Part shown: in pieces, positions 46,902 to 58,516 of the stretch
How positions within the stretch are numbered: the first letter of the stretch is position 1
Layout: each line of letters starts with the position of its first letter
NCBI GenBank assembly: GCA_038496445.1
Contig: JALMLS010000279.1
Coordinates: 84,903 to 148,902 of the forward strand
Direction of reading: 5' to 3'
Source: Trichosphaerium sp. ATCC 40318
Lineage: Eukaryota > Discosea > Flabellinia > Trichosidae
DNA: 64,000 bases
Position numbers and translations under genes: made by a program
Notes under the pieces: generated by a model
The model's input: the letters and a program-made list of their open reading frames with translations, nothing else
The model's database searches: none
Told to the model about the DNA's origin: nothing

Positions 46902-48987
46902 TTACACTTCTGGATCTTCAGGATTACTGGACGCTTCAGACTTTGCAGATTTTTTTGACCGCGCAGATCCTTTTGAACGTGAAGACCTTCTCTTTGCGGA
47001 TTTCTTAGCAGATAGTCCTTTGTTCTTTTTCTTTTTGGATTTCTTCGATTTCTTTTTAATCTCTGGCTCTGTCACTACTAGTCTATATGTTACATTCTTA
47101 CTCCTATAAACAATCACACAGTCAGACTCTTGTGATACAATAATAAATAGAACAAATGCGCACCTCATGTAGCTGTAAGAATTATCAAACTTAATCCAAT
47201 AAATTCCTGCCTTATCTGTTATTAGACTGTCCTAAAACAACGTTAGAGATTTTATTATCAATCAAAGTAAAGCCGTACTTGAATAAAATCAAAAGAACTA
47301 TCTTCAGGCTTCTCAGGACCACGAATGATTTCCCTACAATACCAATGTCAGAAATTTGCCAAAAAAAAAAAAGAACCAAAAGTATCTTACCGTTTAGAGT
47401 CTTTATCAGCTTGATAAGCAATACTGAAAGATATATTGTACGCTTCAGTTTTATACTCCCAAGCAATTATAGTAGCCTTAGAAGATACATCAACTTGTCT
47501 TTCGAAAAAGGCTAAAAGAAAAAAGTGTCAATAAAACAGCGATCCTTCTTTTACATACATCCAGCCTTTACAGTAATCTGTTCACGTTGTGCAATAATTT
47601 CATCGTAGCTAAATATAATAAGCAAAATTCCAAAAATATTGCGCCATACGCATCAGTGCCTAGATCATCAGAATCAATTCTACACTTTCCTCCAGTCCCC
47701 ATAATATTTTTTTCTAAAAGTCATCAGTTTTGCACGACATAAATTTTCTCGCTTACCATTTCTCTCACCACCAAGATATGTTGGAATATACTTCTTATCT
47801 ATTACAGAGAATACATCATCTTGCCATCCTTTTTCACCGTATATTCTGATCTATAAGTGTTGTTAAAAACTATTTCAAAAAAGATTTCGATAACGATACC
47901 TTTTTCAATGTATTTTTATCAAATGCTGGTTTGACAATACCCCAAAGCATCGTGAATATAGAAGGTGCATTAACAACGTATAGAATACGGACTGATTCAG
48001 GGTAATTATCAGCATCCAAGCTAGACATGCGCTTTACAACTTCCAATGCTAAAAAGAAAATCAATTAAAAAAACATAACAATTAATCAATCTGTACCAGG
48101 TGTGTAACAATGTTGCCAACCAAGACCAGATAGATCCTAACAAAGATAACAAACAGTAAGTACTTATAAGGTAAAAGATCATAGTACCTGGACAATAACA
48201 GTACCAGTAGAGTTACCCTTTTCTTGTCGTATTTTTTCGCGTCTGAGGCCACAACATTAACGATTTGTGCGAATTGACGGTTTTAAGTTGTTCTCACGTA
48301 CCTTCTCTCTAAGGTCTCCATCTCGTAGAGATGTACATCGAGTATAAAATCCATTGGGAAAACATTCATACAACTCTTAGGGTCAACTGCTCCCAGTCGT
48401 TCAAAATATACTGGAAATCCATCTACTGTCTCTCCTTCGCATGTTGCTACAAGTTATGAGTTTTGTTGTACTATATTGTCTAGATTTGGAAATAGATGTC
48501 TTATTATGATTATAACCGCTCACGCGATCTCTGGCGCATTCGTTTTGTAGTTTAAAAGCCGAAAAAGAATTGTAGTTTGATACTAAAATAACAAGCGACT
48601 AAATTAGCTTTCGGTAACTCGTACAAGGCCAGTAAGACTCGAAAGGTTCAAAGTACTTTCGGTCGTGAATGCGTTCGACGAGTGTATCGATTTCTTTATC
48701 CTTACGCCATTTCATCGACTTTGCGAACATATCGGCAGCATCCTCGATGACTAAGTCGCGTGCACGAAGCCATCGAAGCAAAAATTCGTCCGAATGCTTC
48801 TCTTGGACCCACTCTTTCACTAATTTGTGTTTACGAAAGGTTGCAATCGCCTAGTAACATTAATACGTAAATAAACCGTTTATGTAACCTCTTTCTCCTC
48901 AGGCGTCCAAGATACATTATCAGGTGGTACTAGTCCCTTTTTTTTAACTTTAAGTTCCGGGGCAACGTCTTCTTTAGGTTCGGCCAT
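46902..48987 (-). CDS. Sec14-GOLD (CRAL-TRIO plus GOLD) lipid-transfer protein
   Basis: Predicted phosphoinositide/lipid transfer protein at Golgi or endosome membranes. From ATG 48987: MAEPKEDVAPELKVKKKG, then the CRAL-TRIO N-terminal helices (SDEFLLRWLRARDLVIEDAA, DMFAKSMKWRKDKEID). The lipid-binding fold follows (DGFPVYFERLGAVDP, VIVQDLSGLGWQH, NYPESVRILYVVNAPSIF, LWGIVKPAFDKNTLKKI, VIDKKYIPTYLGGERN). A GOLD beta-sandwich (ITVKAG, ATIIAWEYKTEAYNISFSI, KAGIYWIKFDNSYSY, VTYRLVV) comes next. The protein ends in a Lys/Ser-rich tail (KKKSKKSKKKKNKG). About 11 introns. This layout is shared by animal SEC14L2-type and plant patellin proteins. It is divergent from the ACOT9-type thioesterase, with about 165 bp between starts. 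Confidence 0.9.
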
Positions 48988-49151
48988 TTTTTTTATGCGT
49001 CAACTAAGTGTTGTACATGTTAAGGCATGCCCTCAAGTTACGCTACGTTGTGGCCTTACGTACCAATTGCTTTCCGTGTTTCTACGTGTTTAGTTATTGC
49101 GTAAGGCAGTATTCTGTGAAGCGGATTTCATATCGCAATAAAAAAACACAA

Positions 49152-50869
49152 ATGTTGCGTGCTGTGCGGCTAAATTCGCATAAACGGTACTACCAATTTG
49201 CTAAAATGCGTATTCACATAACTCAGAGCAGCGTTAAAGCAATTTGGCGCTAAACAGGTCCGAAGAATAAAAATACCAACCAGAGCATGTTCTACTGTTG
49301 AAACTCGCCTGCCAAGCGATTCAGTGGTCAAAACAAAGCTATTGTTTGGCTCTGATACTGAATTGCGTAGCAATTACATAAACATATTCGGAGACCTCCG
49401 TTTTGGCCTAATACTTGAAAAACTCGATAAGTTAGCTGGAGCAGCAGCGTATAAACACTTCGAAGGAGGAGCTAGAAATGTAACGCCACATAGCTCTTTA
49501 ATCGATAATCTGCTAGCGCCAGGGACAACACCAATGAGTGAGAAGAACCCATCAATCGCTATAGGTAAGTATTAACTCACTGAAATCGCTAAAAATTATG
49601 TCAAAAGTTACAGCGTCATGTGACAGAATTGGCCTAATAGATCGCCTACAACCTACAGTTGACATTCAATGCCAAGGTAATACTTTATTTTGACGCATAC
49701 AAGCAGAGTTCTTGTTTTGTCTTTGTCTTTCTGAAACACGTCTAGGTCGTGTTGTATACGCAGGGAGATCATCTATGGAAGTGGGATTAGATGTATTTTC
49801 TCTTGAAAATGATAAACCTGTCAAAAAACTAGTACAAGCAACCTTTACAATGGTGAGCGCTCATCGTGATGTCAACGTATTTAATATTATTCCGAAAGGT
49901 CGCTAGAGCTAAGGATAATACACGCGTTTATGTACCACAAATTAAACCTGAAAGTGAAGAAGATCAGAAAGTGTACGAAGCTGCTAAAGGTACGTGACAC
50001 ATTCCCATAAAAAACATAAAACAATGTACACGTTTTTAATTTTTTTTTTTCAGCTAGCAATAAAGAACGTGTTGCTCGTGCCAAGTCGTCACTTGCTCAA
50101 GTTCCGCCAACGCCAGAAGAGCGTTTGGTTATTCATGAATTGTTCATGCAAAGAAATAAAGCAACAGAAAAGTGGGTTGATATGAAAGATACAAAGCTAG
50201 AATCTACACTGTTGATGCAACCTCAAAAGCGTAATATTTACGGCAAGGTTAGTATCGTTGTTCAAATAGTAACAGTATATACAATACTCACACTTTGCAC
50301 TAGATATTTGGAGGATATTTAATGAGGATTGCAGTTGGTCAGACATTGAAACACTTTAGTTGTTCTAATTTTTTTTTCTAGAACAAGCATGGGCTGCTGC
50401 CATGTTGTATGCAAATGCCAAGCCTGTTTTCACATCTATCGATGAATTTTCTTTCCACGTGCGACTTTTGTAGTTTTTTTTCCGATCACGTTAACACCAC
50501 AAATTTAGAAACCTGTGGAGATAGGAAGTGTTTGTCAAGTTCACACAGGTTAGTTTTTAGAAATCCCTTTTGCTGTTTCATACTTATATCGTTCAAGTTG
50601 TTATTTATGCTACTGGCAACCAAGCGATTACTCAAGTAAAGATTGATGTTGTTGATCCTACGACTGGTGATTGCACAACTACAAATACTATGTATTGTAC
50701 ATTAAGATTTCCTAAAAACGTCAAATTGACAAAAATACTGCCAGTATATTACGACGATGCTATGTTGGTACACTACTTTTTCTTGCTTTTGTGTGAAATT
50801 ACTATTAACCAATATTAACCCAACGTGTAGTACTTGGAGGGGAAGCGAAGGGAACACTTACATACATAA
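49152..50869 (+). CDS. Acyl-CoA thioesterase, ACOT9-like double hotdog
   Basis: Hydrolyses acyl-CoA to free acid and CoA, probably in mitochondria. The ATG at 49152 gives MLRAVRLNSHKR, then an intron, then IKIPTRACSTVETRLPSDS. The leader is basic and acid-free, fitting import. First hotdog: NIFGDLRFGLILEKLDKLAG, then YKHFEGG and GRVVYAGRSSMEVGLDVFS with FTMVSAHRD. Second hotdog: NIYGK|IFGGYLMR, EQAWAAAMLYANAKPVFTSI, PVEIGSVCQVHTG and QVKIDVVDPTTGD. It ends YLEGKRREHLHT* at 50869. About ten introns; exon edges near 50300-50560 are approximate. An upstream ATG at 48995 leads quickly to a stop and is not favoured. Opposite in reaction to the acyl-CoA synthetase at 22571-24913. Confidence 0.87.
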
Positions 50870-51455
50870 TAAATTTACGTAAGAAACTTTTTTATCAGTT
50901 GCTATAAGAGTTTACATTTGTTTTTGGACATGCTCTAAAGTACAGCCACTATACGAACTGATATGTACAATCTCATGTAACTAATCCACAAACAAGAAAT
51001 ACACCATGTAAATACTCAACTGTACAGGTCAGAAATGTGCAACCTCAGAATGTTCTTCAGTTGAACACTTGAAAAAAAAAGACCCATACAGGCGAACCTG
51101 TAAAGCAAAACCGGATGTGAGAATAAATTACTAATGGATCTGGAATATAACCGGAGCAAGTTTTCTTTAACAATTTTGTCTTATTTAAATAAACTATTGT
51201 GGGAAACATAAAAACATGTTGTTAGCATTAGTAACCTCAAAAGAATACTTATGTGATTTCGTTCTTTTTTTTTTCACAAAAGCAGAAAACTAACTGTTTT
51301 TTGACGACCAACAACTCATTGAAAGGTTGAATTTGAACAGAAGCTGTATTTTTTACCATAGTGAGTGAGTTTATAAGTCGTTGTCAGTTGTAAACTTGAC
51401 AAACAAGTATGAAATTTAGGAATATATGTACAATGTCTATCTGTAAACTTTTGCT
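50870..51455. other. Convergent intergenic region
   Basis: No gene recognised. It holds the 3' ends of the thioesterase and YHYH genes, with AATAAA-like signals near 51122. Confidence 0.45.
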
Positions 51456-52766
51456 TTAAAACACTAACCCAATGATAGAAATTAGCACAACCATAAATGT
51501 GCTTGTAGTCTAGGAAAGAAGTAAGCGAAGATACGAGTAAATTGTTTGTTTAACGTACAAGAGAAGACGCAGCTGACAAGTTTCCAGAATCAGGTGCTAG
51601 CGTAGATCCACTTGTAGGTGCGATAGTGGTACCCATCGTAGGCGCTACAACTCCTATTGTAGGTGACGCTGTCATGGTAGGAGAATCATTTGGTGCTTCA
51701 GGAGTAGTGTTTGAAGAAGTACAATACCCGGAATCAATAGGTAAACCATTTGGAAATGAAATAGAAGCAGAAAACCCAGGCAAAACACCAGAAATAGCAG
51801 TACCCGTGCAGGTAGTTAGGCCTCCTCTGATGTTATATGGAGTGTTATCTGAGCTGTCAATACATCCTTTGAGACACATTGGCACAAATGGGAAAAATTC
51901 TGGTGTTGGAAGCGGATCAACAGGTGTAGTGCAGTCGTCCTCGCTGCTAGCTTTGTGATATTGTCCCATCATATAGTAACGATAAACGTAGTCATCTATA
52001 GCACCGGTATCATCAAAGTAACCACCACATTCGTCAGCGCATACAGTGGCACCAGCAGTACTGAGAGAGCATTTCTTCATCATAACACCTCCTGGCCCAC
52101 GTGGCCCATACACCGGAAATCCATCTAAGGCGTATCCAAGAAGTGGTGAGTGATCTGTCTCGGTTTGATTTAGTTGAGCCATTAAACACGATGGAGGGAT
52201 ATGAGAATGATAAGAACCAACGCCTTAAAAAAAAGAAACTTAGACAAAAGATTAAAAAAAAGAAGAGCGAACATACCTTGTGCTGCATGACAACCGCATT
52301 CATCAAACGTGTCACCTTCTACAGCTGCAGCTGTAGTATCATAGTCAATAGCAGCAGTCTTACCTCCGTAGGAAGACCACAACATAGCATTACTGAAGAG
52401 CATTCCAATAGCACCAGGATGATCGCTTAAATCTTGGTTTACAGCTGGATCATACTTTGGTGTTTTAGGTATTACAAAGGTAGTGTTTCCAAACGAAGCC
52501 GGGTTCGGATTAATCCTTGTGTACTTATGGTTTGGGCAATGGTTTGTTGATATTGTTCTCGCTCCAGTGTTAGAATCGAAGTACTCACGGTAGTAGTAAT
52601 CAGTGCCGTCTGTAGCACAAGGAATGATTTCTGCTGTAGGCGGTTCGTTCATTGTTGGCCTTTGACAGCTACATAGTGCAACAAGTGCTTAAAACGCATT
52701 AGTATGCGAATAACATTGATTTCCTTGCAATATACCTGTTAATAGTATGAACGTTTTAGTATCCAT
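51456..52766 (-). CDS. YHYH-domain surface protein with GPI-type C-terminus
   Basis: Predicted secreted and GPI-anchored. Start MDTKTFILLTALVALCSCQ (two exons), then IPCATDGTDYYYREYFDSNT. The YHYH domain spans the middle: NHKYTRINPNPASF, GAIGMLFSNAMLWSSYGG, CGCHAAQG|VGSYHSHIPPSCL, and SPLLGYALDGFPVYGPRGPG, the most conserved segment. Then come CLKGCIDSS, a Thr/Pro stalk (APNDSPTMTASPTIGVVAPT), and a last exon after GTACGT...TAG giving TTSTFMVVLISIIGLVF*, a hydrophobic GPI-signal tail. Without that last intron the frame ends early at LVR*. The domain's biochemical role is not established. The stalk and tail resemble those of the truncated gene at 17179-17985. Confidence 0.85.
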
Positions 52767-53018
52767 TCTATAAGAGTTGTGTTGATATGTGTTTGCGTAT
52801 TGAGAAACTTTCTATTTTGATAAGTTTCAATAAATTGCTTAGTTTGTAACGCTATATTTTGTCCGAAACCTGCGGACACAATAAAAGCTGATTTCTCTTG
52901 GTTTAACCACTATAACCCCCTAGGTAGCATGTTACAAGTAAGAGGAATAGTGTAACGGCCATTCCTAGAGCAACAAACTTATTCGCTTCCCGTTAGCTAC
53001 ATACGCGCCCACTACATT

Positions 53019-53500
53019 TTAGTAGCGGATAGAAGCAATTACAAGTAGTTTTGTAGTTTTATTTTGTTTGGCTTCTACTGTATTGTGGCAATAGTCGGTG
53101 TTAGTGTAAAACATGGCGTATGCCGCTGGTATCGGTACATACTTGCCGAAAAGTTCGGACCGAAACTTGTGTACTAAACCTATACCTAACTGAGGCTCAT
53201 CGTTTTCCAGGCTATCTAGAGATGTTAATGCAATTACCACTGAGAGTTGTTTGGACGCTTGTAAAGCAAACTGTTAAAATGCCCGCAACTTGCCTCGTAA
53301 AATGTGTACAATAAAACGGAAAGTGACGTAACGATCGATCCGTCAATTGTTGTACACAGCCTTCTAAGTAGTTTGGTATACCAAAGAAACATCCACGTTC
53401 ACCCACATAACATATTGTCATTGAGTGACTTGATTTAAATTTCTTTGATGAGTCTTGTTGAAGCAAACTCACCAAAGTAAACAAAGCACCAAAATTGTTT
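53019..53500 (-). CDS. Possible two-exon gene of unknown function
   Basis: Two adjoining minus-strand frames (GALFTLVSLLQQDSSKKFKS, ERGCFFGIPNYLEG and SKQLSVVIALTSLDSLENDE, FRSELFGKYVPIPAAYAMFY) can be joined by an intron of about 100 nt (GTGTAC...CAAG) in matching phase. Residue composition looks protein-like, but I find no convincing start upstream and no family. About 145 residues visible. Confidence 0.35.
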
Positions 53501-53848
53501 CAAATACACGTACATTTCTTATTAACACGTGCAGGCTATGTTTGCTATTATTCTTTGTAGTATAGCTCTTGGAGGTATCTACAGGCTACTGGAGGCGTAA
53601 GGCAATTCGAAAAAGGTAACCACGTGCACAGGAATACGCATTTGGTTTATGGCGCAACAGCCAGACCAACTCCTCTTCACCAAGTACTTTCCAACAAAAC
53701 CACACAGTATTCTCTACGCATAGAGTACTTCTCTAGCTTCTTTTGCAACAAACAGTTAGATTTGGGCAGAGACCCGATTTGGCTGGAAAATTGTCTGTAC
53801 TTTTCTTGCCAAAATTAGTGCTAATATTACGTTAGAATTGCTTCGCTG

Positions 53849-56146
53849 ATGCAACTTCACCGCGCATTGTTAGTTGCGACATGCATCGCCCTCACACTAG
53901 CCGCTGTAGCTTTACCAAAGGCTAATAGCGATAGAAGCTTCGTAGAAACCCACAAGCCAAAGAAAGTTGATCTCGGTACGCTTTTGTGAGGTTTTGAAGA
54001 TTAGTAACGTTTTTTAGGCTGGTCTTTCCACGCCCACGCTGATTTTAGCCAAAAACGCAAGTTTATCCTTGCGGTACAACAACAAAACGGAGATGAGCTC
54101 GAAAGCATCTTTTGGTACGTTTTTTTTGCTTGTGCGTCAAAACAAACCCGCGCAATCTCAGCAACCACCACTCGCTCTAACTAATCATTAGGGAAGTTAC
54201 CAACCCTCAACACCCAAACTATGCTAAATACTTATCCATCGATGATTTGACCAATCTCCTTGCTCCTACTGATAGCGACCTCTTCGTTGCTGTCAACTTC
54301 TTACGTAAAAACGGTATCTTTGAGTACTCTCTAACCAAGAACCGCGATTTCATTTCATTCGAAACAACCCTCGAACACGCTCGTGAGCTCTTTGAGGCTG
54401 AGTTCCATACATTCAAACATGCTGATAGCGGTCGCACTTATGTCACCTCTCTTGGCCCTTACACACTACCAACAGAGGTTGCTGGTGTTATTGACTTCGT
54501 TGCTGGTATTACTGGGTAAGTATGACTCCTACAAATTGATTTTGAAGTGAGATATTAACTGTTTTGTTTATCATTAGATTTCCATTAATGAAAAAATCAA
54601 TGCTCACCAAGCAAAGAAAGTTTGGAGCATATGAACTTGGTCCTAAGGATCTCATCCGTCGTTACAACGTAACAATGACTGGTGGTAAAGCTAAAGGAAA
54701 CGCTCAATCTGTAGCTGAATTCCAAGTACGTCAAGAGAGACTAAACACTCGCCAAACGCATGTACAAGTACTCATTTTTGTTTAGGGTCAATACTACAGT
54801 CCAGCTGATTTGAAAACATTCTTCAAACAATTTCAAAAGGAATACACAGACTACGATACTGTAACAAAGGTAGTAGGCCAAAATATTGGTTCCTCACCAG
54901 GTCCAGAAGCTACTCTTGATATCCAATACATTATGGGTGTTGCACCTAAAGTACCAACATGGTTCTGGAGGTTAGTTGTGCGAATCTGATTTTTTTATTT
55001 TTATTTCCGTCTCTACTCAACAAAACTGTCTTTTGACGCTTTCTTAGTAACCCTCAAATGGACTTCTGGGGTGATATCACTGCTTGGTTATCTCAAATGG
55101 ATGATGAAGCAAACAATCCTCTAGTACACTCTGTAAGTTACGGTTTACAAGGAAACTATCCTTCTAAGGCATACCGTGCACGTATCAACACTGGATTCAA
55201 GAAACTTGGTGTTCGTGGTATTTCCATCATCTTCGCTTCAGGAGATTCCGGTACTGGTTGCAACCTTTGCTATTACTTCGAACCTAGCTTCCCAGGCACG
55301 TTTTATCCGATTACTACCTCCTACTGACTTATTATTTAGCTACTTCTCCTTATGTAACATCTGTTGGTGCTACTAGATTCTTGTACGATCATGTCGGACC
55401 AGAGGGTGCCGTAGAAGCATTCGGTATGTAAATTTTTTTTGCGATTGGCTCTTTTTTGTTTTCTGATTTTTTTTATTTGTTAGGCTCTGGTGGTGGTTTC
55501 TCTTGGGACTTTACAACTGCTCAGTACCAAGCTACTGCTGTTAAGAATTTTTTTGCTACTGCAAAGAACCTTCCAAGCGCTCACTACTACAACGCTGCTG
55601 TACGTCAATTTTCATGACTTTTGACCACTAGTTGTGGCTAGTTTACAATCACGTGTACTTATCTTTTATTCTTCTTAAGGGACGCGGTACTCCTGATGTT
55701 GGTGCTATGGGTATTGGATTTAGTATTATCCTCAACGGGGATACAAACAGGTTCGTAGTTGATTAAAAAGAATCATTTATAAAAAAGCTTCTAACTTTGC
55801 ATGTTTATAGCATTGGTGGTACATCTGCCTCCGCTCCAACATTTGCTGGTATTGTATCTCTTCTTAACGAAGCACAACTACTTGCTGGAAAGCCTCCACT
55901 TGGTTTCTTGAACAACTGGATCTACCAAGTACGCTAAAACAAACACAAAACAATTTAAAAACCATCCAACTAATATTTTTCTTCTAGACTGCCGCTGCTC
56001 ATCCTGATGCATTTTTCGATGTAACCAAAGGTAACAACCGTCATGGTTGCTGTGGACTTGATGGATTCATCTGCCAACCTGGTTGGGACCCTGTAACAGG
56101 TGTTGGTACACCAAACTTTGGTGTATTGAAGACACTTTTGCCTTAA
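53849..56146 (+). CDS. Sedolisin (S53, tripeptidyl-peptidase-like) protease, secreted
   Basis: Acid serine protease made as a proenzyme. Signal [20 protein letters not shown], then the pro-domain ([45 protein letters not shown]-type [16 protein letters not shown]). The catalytic domain carries [13 protein letters not shown] with the Glu and Asp of the sedolisin triad, [19 protein letters not shown] (oxyanion Asp), [17 protein letters not shown] and [20 protein letters not shown] with the catalytic Ser. The calcium site is DVTKGNN...[14 protein letters not shown] near the C-terminus. About ten short introns, all frame-consistent. It ends LKTLLP*. Members work in lysosomes or acidic medium. CACGTG sites at 53526 and 53622 lie upstream of the ATG. 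Complete. Confidence 0.95.
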
Positions 56147-56659
56147 AAAGCCAAACAATTACATAGCCATTTCGTTTTGTCATAGACAAAAAACAATAGT
56201 TTTATTTTAAAGGACGTAGTCCACATTATGTGATAACTGAACGCATAAAATAAACGCACTGAGTTCTTGGCAATGCTGCTTGATTTATTTGAAGGCTTGT
56301 TACCAAGTGAGTGACAAAAAGAGCAAAGAACATTCGTTTCAAAAAAACCTCGCTAGCAGTACAAGCGCAGGTTATGCTCAACTGTACAATCTACTCTATT
56401 TATTGAAACAAGTGCCTAAAGAACTAATAGAGAACTGAGAGAAAACTGACACCATTTAAACAAAAGTAAAGATAAGGAATTTCTTCTTCTTTGTTCGATG
56501 AAGCAATGTACCTTGTTGTACGAACAAGGATTTAAAGATTGGAAGCGATGAGTCCCATTTGTTGAATTTTTACTCTGAGAGCCTTTTTCGTAAGTTCCTG
56601 GCTTAATGTTCCAGCAAATAATATTAAACTTCGCATTGAGTGCTGCACGTGACGTAGAA
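56147..56659. other. Intergenic region, includes start of inverted duplication copy 2
   Basis: From about 56262 it matches the reverse complement of 31868-31630, including a broken copy of the zinc-finger-like exon (about 56262-56370) whose frame is destroyed by indels. A CACGTG lies at 56646, just upstream of the ATG at 56660. Confidence 0.6.
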
Positions 56660-58248
56660 ATGAAAACTGGTAGAAAGAGGGTTCTGACTGACGATAACAT
56701 CCCAAGAAACGCGAAACGGCACAAAGCGCCTCTTGGCATTAAACTAACACCGGATATTCTGCTTTGTAAGGTTTTAGACAAGGTACAACAAAACCATATC
56801 TAGATAAGCCTAATAAACTTTTAGACAGACAAAGGGAAGCTTGTACCTTTAAATGTTATGGTTAAATTATCTAATGGAAAACCGGTTGGCTTTGTCACGT
56901 GTCGACACCTAAACGTACAAGTTTTTTGTGAAAACAAAAAGCCAATAAATAATTCTTACTGTCGTAGAAACACGGAGAGCCGGTTGGCAATGAACAGTGT
57001 TTAGCAGTAAACAATGACGGAAAGATAAATATTGCTGAAGCTCTTTCAGCAAGACAGTACGTATTGTCATACCCTTCGTACGCTGAAACCTAACGTGTAA
57101 ACAATAGACCAAAAGAAATTTCTTACGTCCTGATCACTTCAAAGTGTAGGACGTGCTCTACAATGATCCCAGTTGGGTTCTATCGAGGGCCTAGCACCAA
57201 AAAAGGACTTCGCACTTGTATACGCCGGTTATGGCCTCTCTACAAGGTAATGAAATCGTGGCCAAATTAGTCTCACAGGTTTTTTAGAAATCTGTTAGAC
57301 CAGAAGATATTCCTGGTGGAGTACGCAATTGGCTGGAATGGTATCATGATGAATCTCCCTATAAGAAAAGTAAAGCAAAGTGGGACTTAGGAGATAGTTT
57401 AACTTTAAAGTGCGTATAAAACTCTTTGAACACCAATAAAGTAATTCTAAATTGTAGTGAAAAAACTTGCAGTGATGACATTGCTACGTTGTTTGAGTTT
57501 TATATGCTATACATTGGAGGCAAGAACTGCATATCAACATTTTGGAGAAATCTATTTGAGGAAGGCAAAATCCACGTGTTTTTATCAGATGAAGAAAAGC
57601 AGCGCCTTTGTCGTGAAAACGATAGAGTCTTTGAGTGCGCACAAAGACTACCATTTTTTTTGTGGAAGTAAATCACTTGCTAATTTCTGACTTTTCTATT
57701 TAGATTATTGTTAAAAAAGCCTCGTTATATTACTGTTACGTCAAAGAATAGTACAAAACAGGAATACAGCCATGACTATGAGCCTTCATTCTCAACTGAA
57801 GATGAACTAGAAGAGCTTAAACGAACCCATGCAATACTACTAAACCACACCGACATAGTGGAGAAAGAGAATGCGAGGCTTAAAAAAGAAATTGCCACAC
57901 TCAAAAATGTTGCAAAACAATCTATGATTGGCAGCAATGAACAGCGTGACGCAACCACCTGCAACCCGACCAAAACTCAAAACTTCGACAGTTTGAATAA
58001 TGCCACAATATTACCTGCCACTGATGGCACAAGGTTAGAAATCAGCGCTCCATTCAATAGGGTAGGAGAATACAATTTTTTGCGTTAGTTTTCTTTCTTT
58101 CTAACTTTTGAAAAAGACCTCACAAGATAATGAAGTAGCAAACGTCAATTCTAGTATTGGTCTTACTCCACCTGGATACACCCCTGGACTTGAACCGTTA
58201 TTTCCCTACATGGAATCTGTGACGAACTTTAATGCAAACACGCTTTAA
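56660..58248 (+). CDS. Putative nuclear coiled-coil protein, copy 2
   Basis: Paralogue of 30111-31627. Start MKTGRKRVLTDDNIPRNAKR, then VMVKLSNGKPVGFVTCRHLN, KHGEPVGNEQCLAVNNDGK, CSTMIPVGFYRGPSTKKG, GVRNWLEWYHDESPYKKS, CSDDIATLFEFYMLYIGGK, IHVFLSDEEKQRLCRENDR and a coiled coil with shorter leucine heptads (NHTDIVEKENARLKKEIATL) than copy 1. It ends ESVTNFNANTL*. It contains an intron of about 42 nt (57247-57288, GTAATG...TTTTAG) between LYK and KSVRP that copy 1 lacks. The C-terminal tail differs most between copies, which may mean different partners. All exons are open. Function not known; the basic N-terminus and zipper suggest a regulator (inference). Confidence 0.78.
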
Positions 58249-58320
58249 AGTTCTTGTAGGGACTATAGCTGCGCTTGTTTTCTTGCAATAAGCTTGAAGA
58301 CAAATCGATCACTCACAACT

Positions 58321-58516
58321 AGAAGAGAGATAAAAGCGTTTTAATTCTGACCACCTAAGGTACGTTCCTTGACCGTAGCCAATTCCTAACTCAGCCACAT
58401 GTCCATGTGGCACTACTCTGGTAGTAACTGGCTGAGTTAGGAATTGGCTGAAATCCTGTGGGTCAACTGGAACGTACCTTAGGTGGTCAGAATTAAAACG
58501 CTTTTATCTCTCTTCT
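58321..58516. repeat. 196-bp near-perfect palindrome (foldback/MITE-like element)
   Basis: The outer 48 bp (58321-58368 and 58469-58516) are perfect inverted repeats beginning AGAAGAGAGATAAAAGCG. A second, inner 20-bp pair (58378-58397 and 58429-58448, GCCAATTCCTAACTCAGCCA) is also perfect. The element is bounded by T and A, consistent with a TA target-site duplication, as in Tc1/mariner-type MITEs. It lies about 70 bp after the stop of copy 2. A degraded version occupies the same place in copy 1 (29929-30045). Confidence 0.85.

Noticed and set aside
53560-53605. 20-codon hydrophobic microprotein MFAIILCSIALGGIYRLLEA
   Set aside because: It is too short to separate from chance, and no Kozak-like context or transcript evidence is visible.
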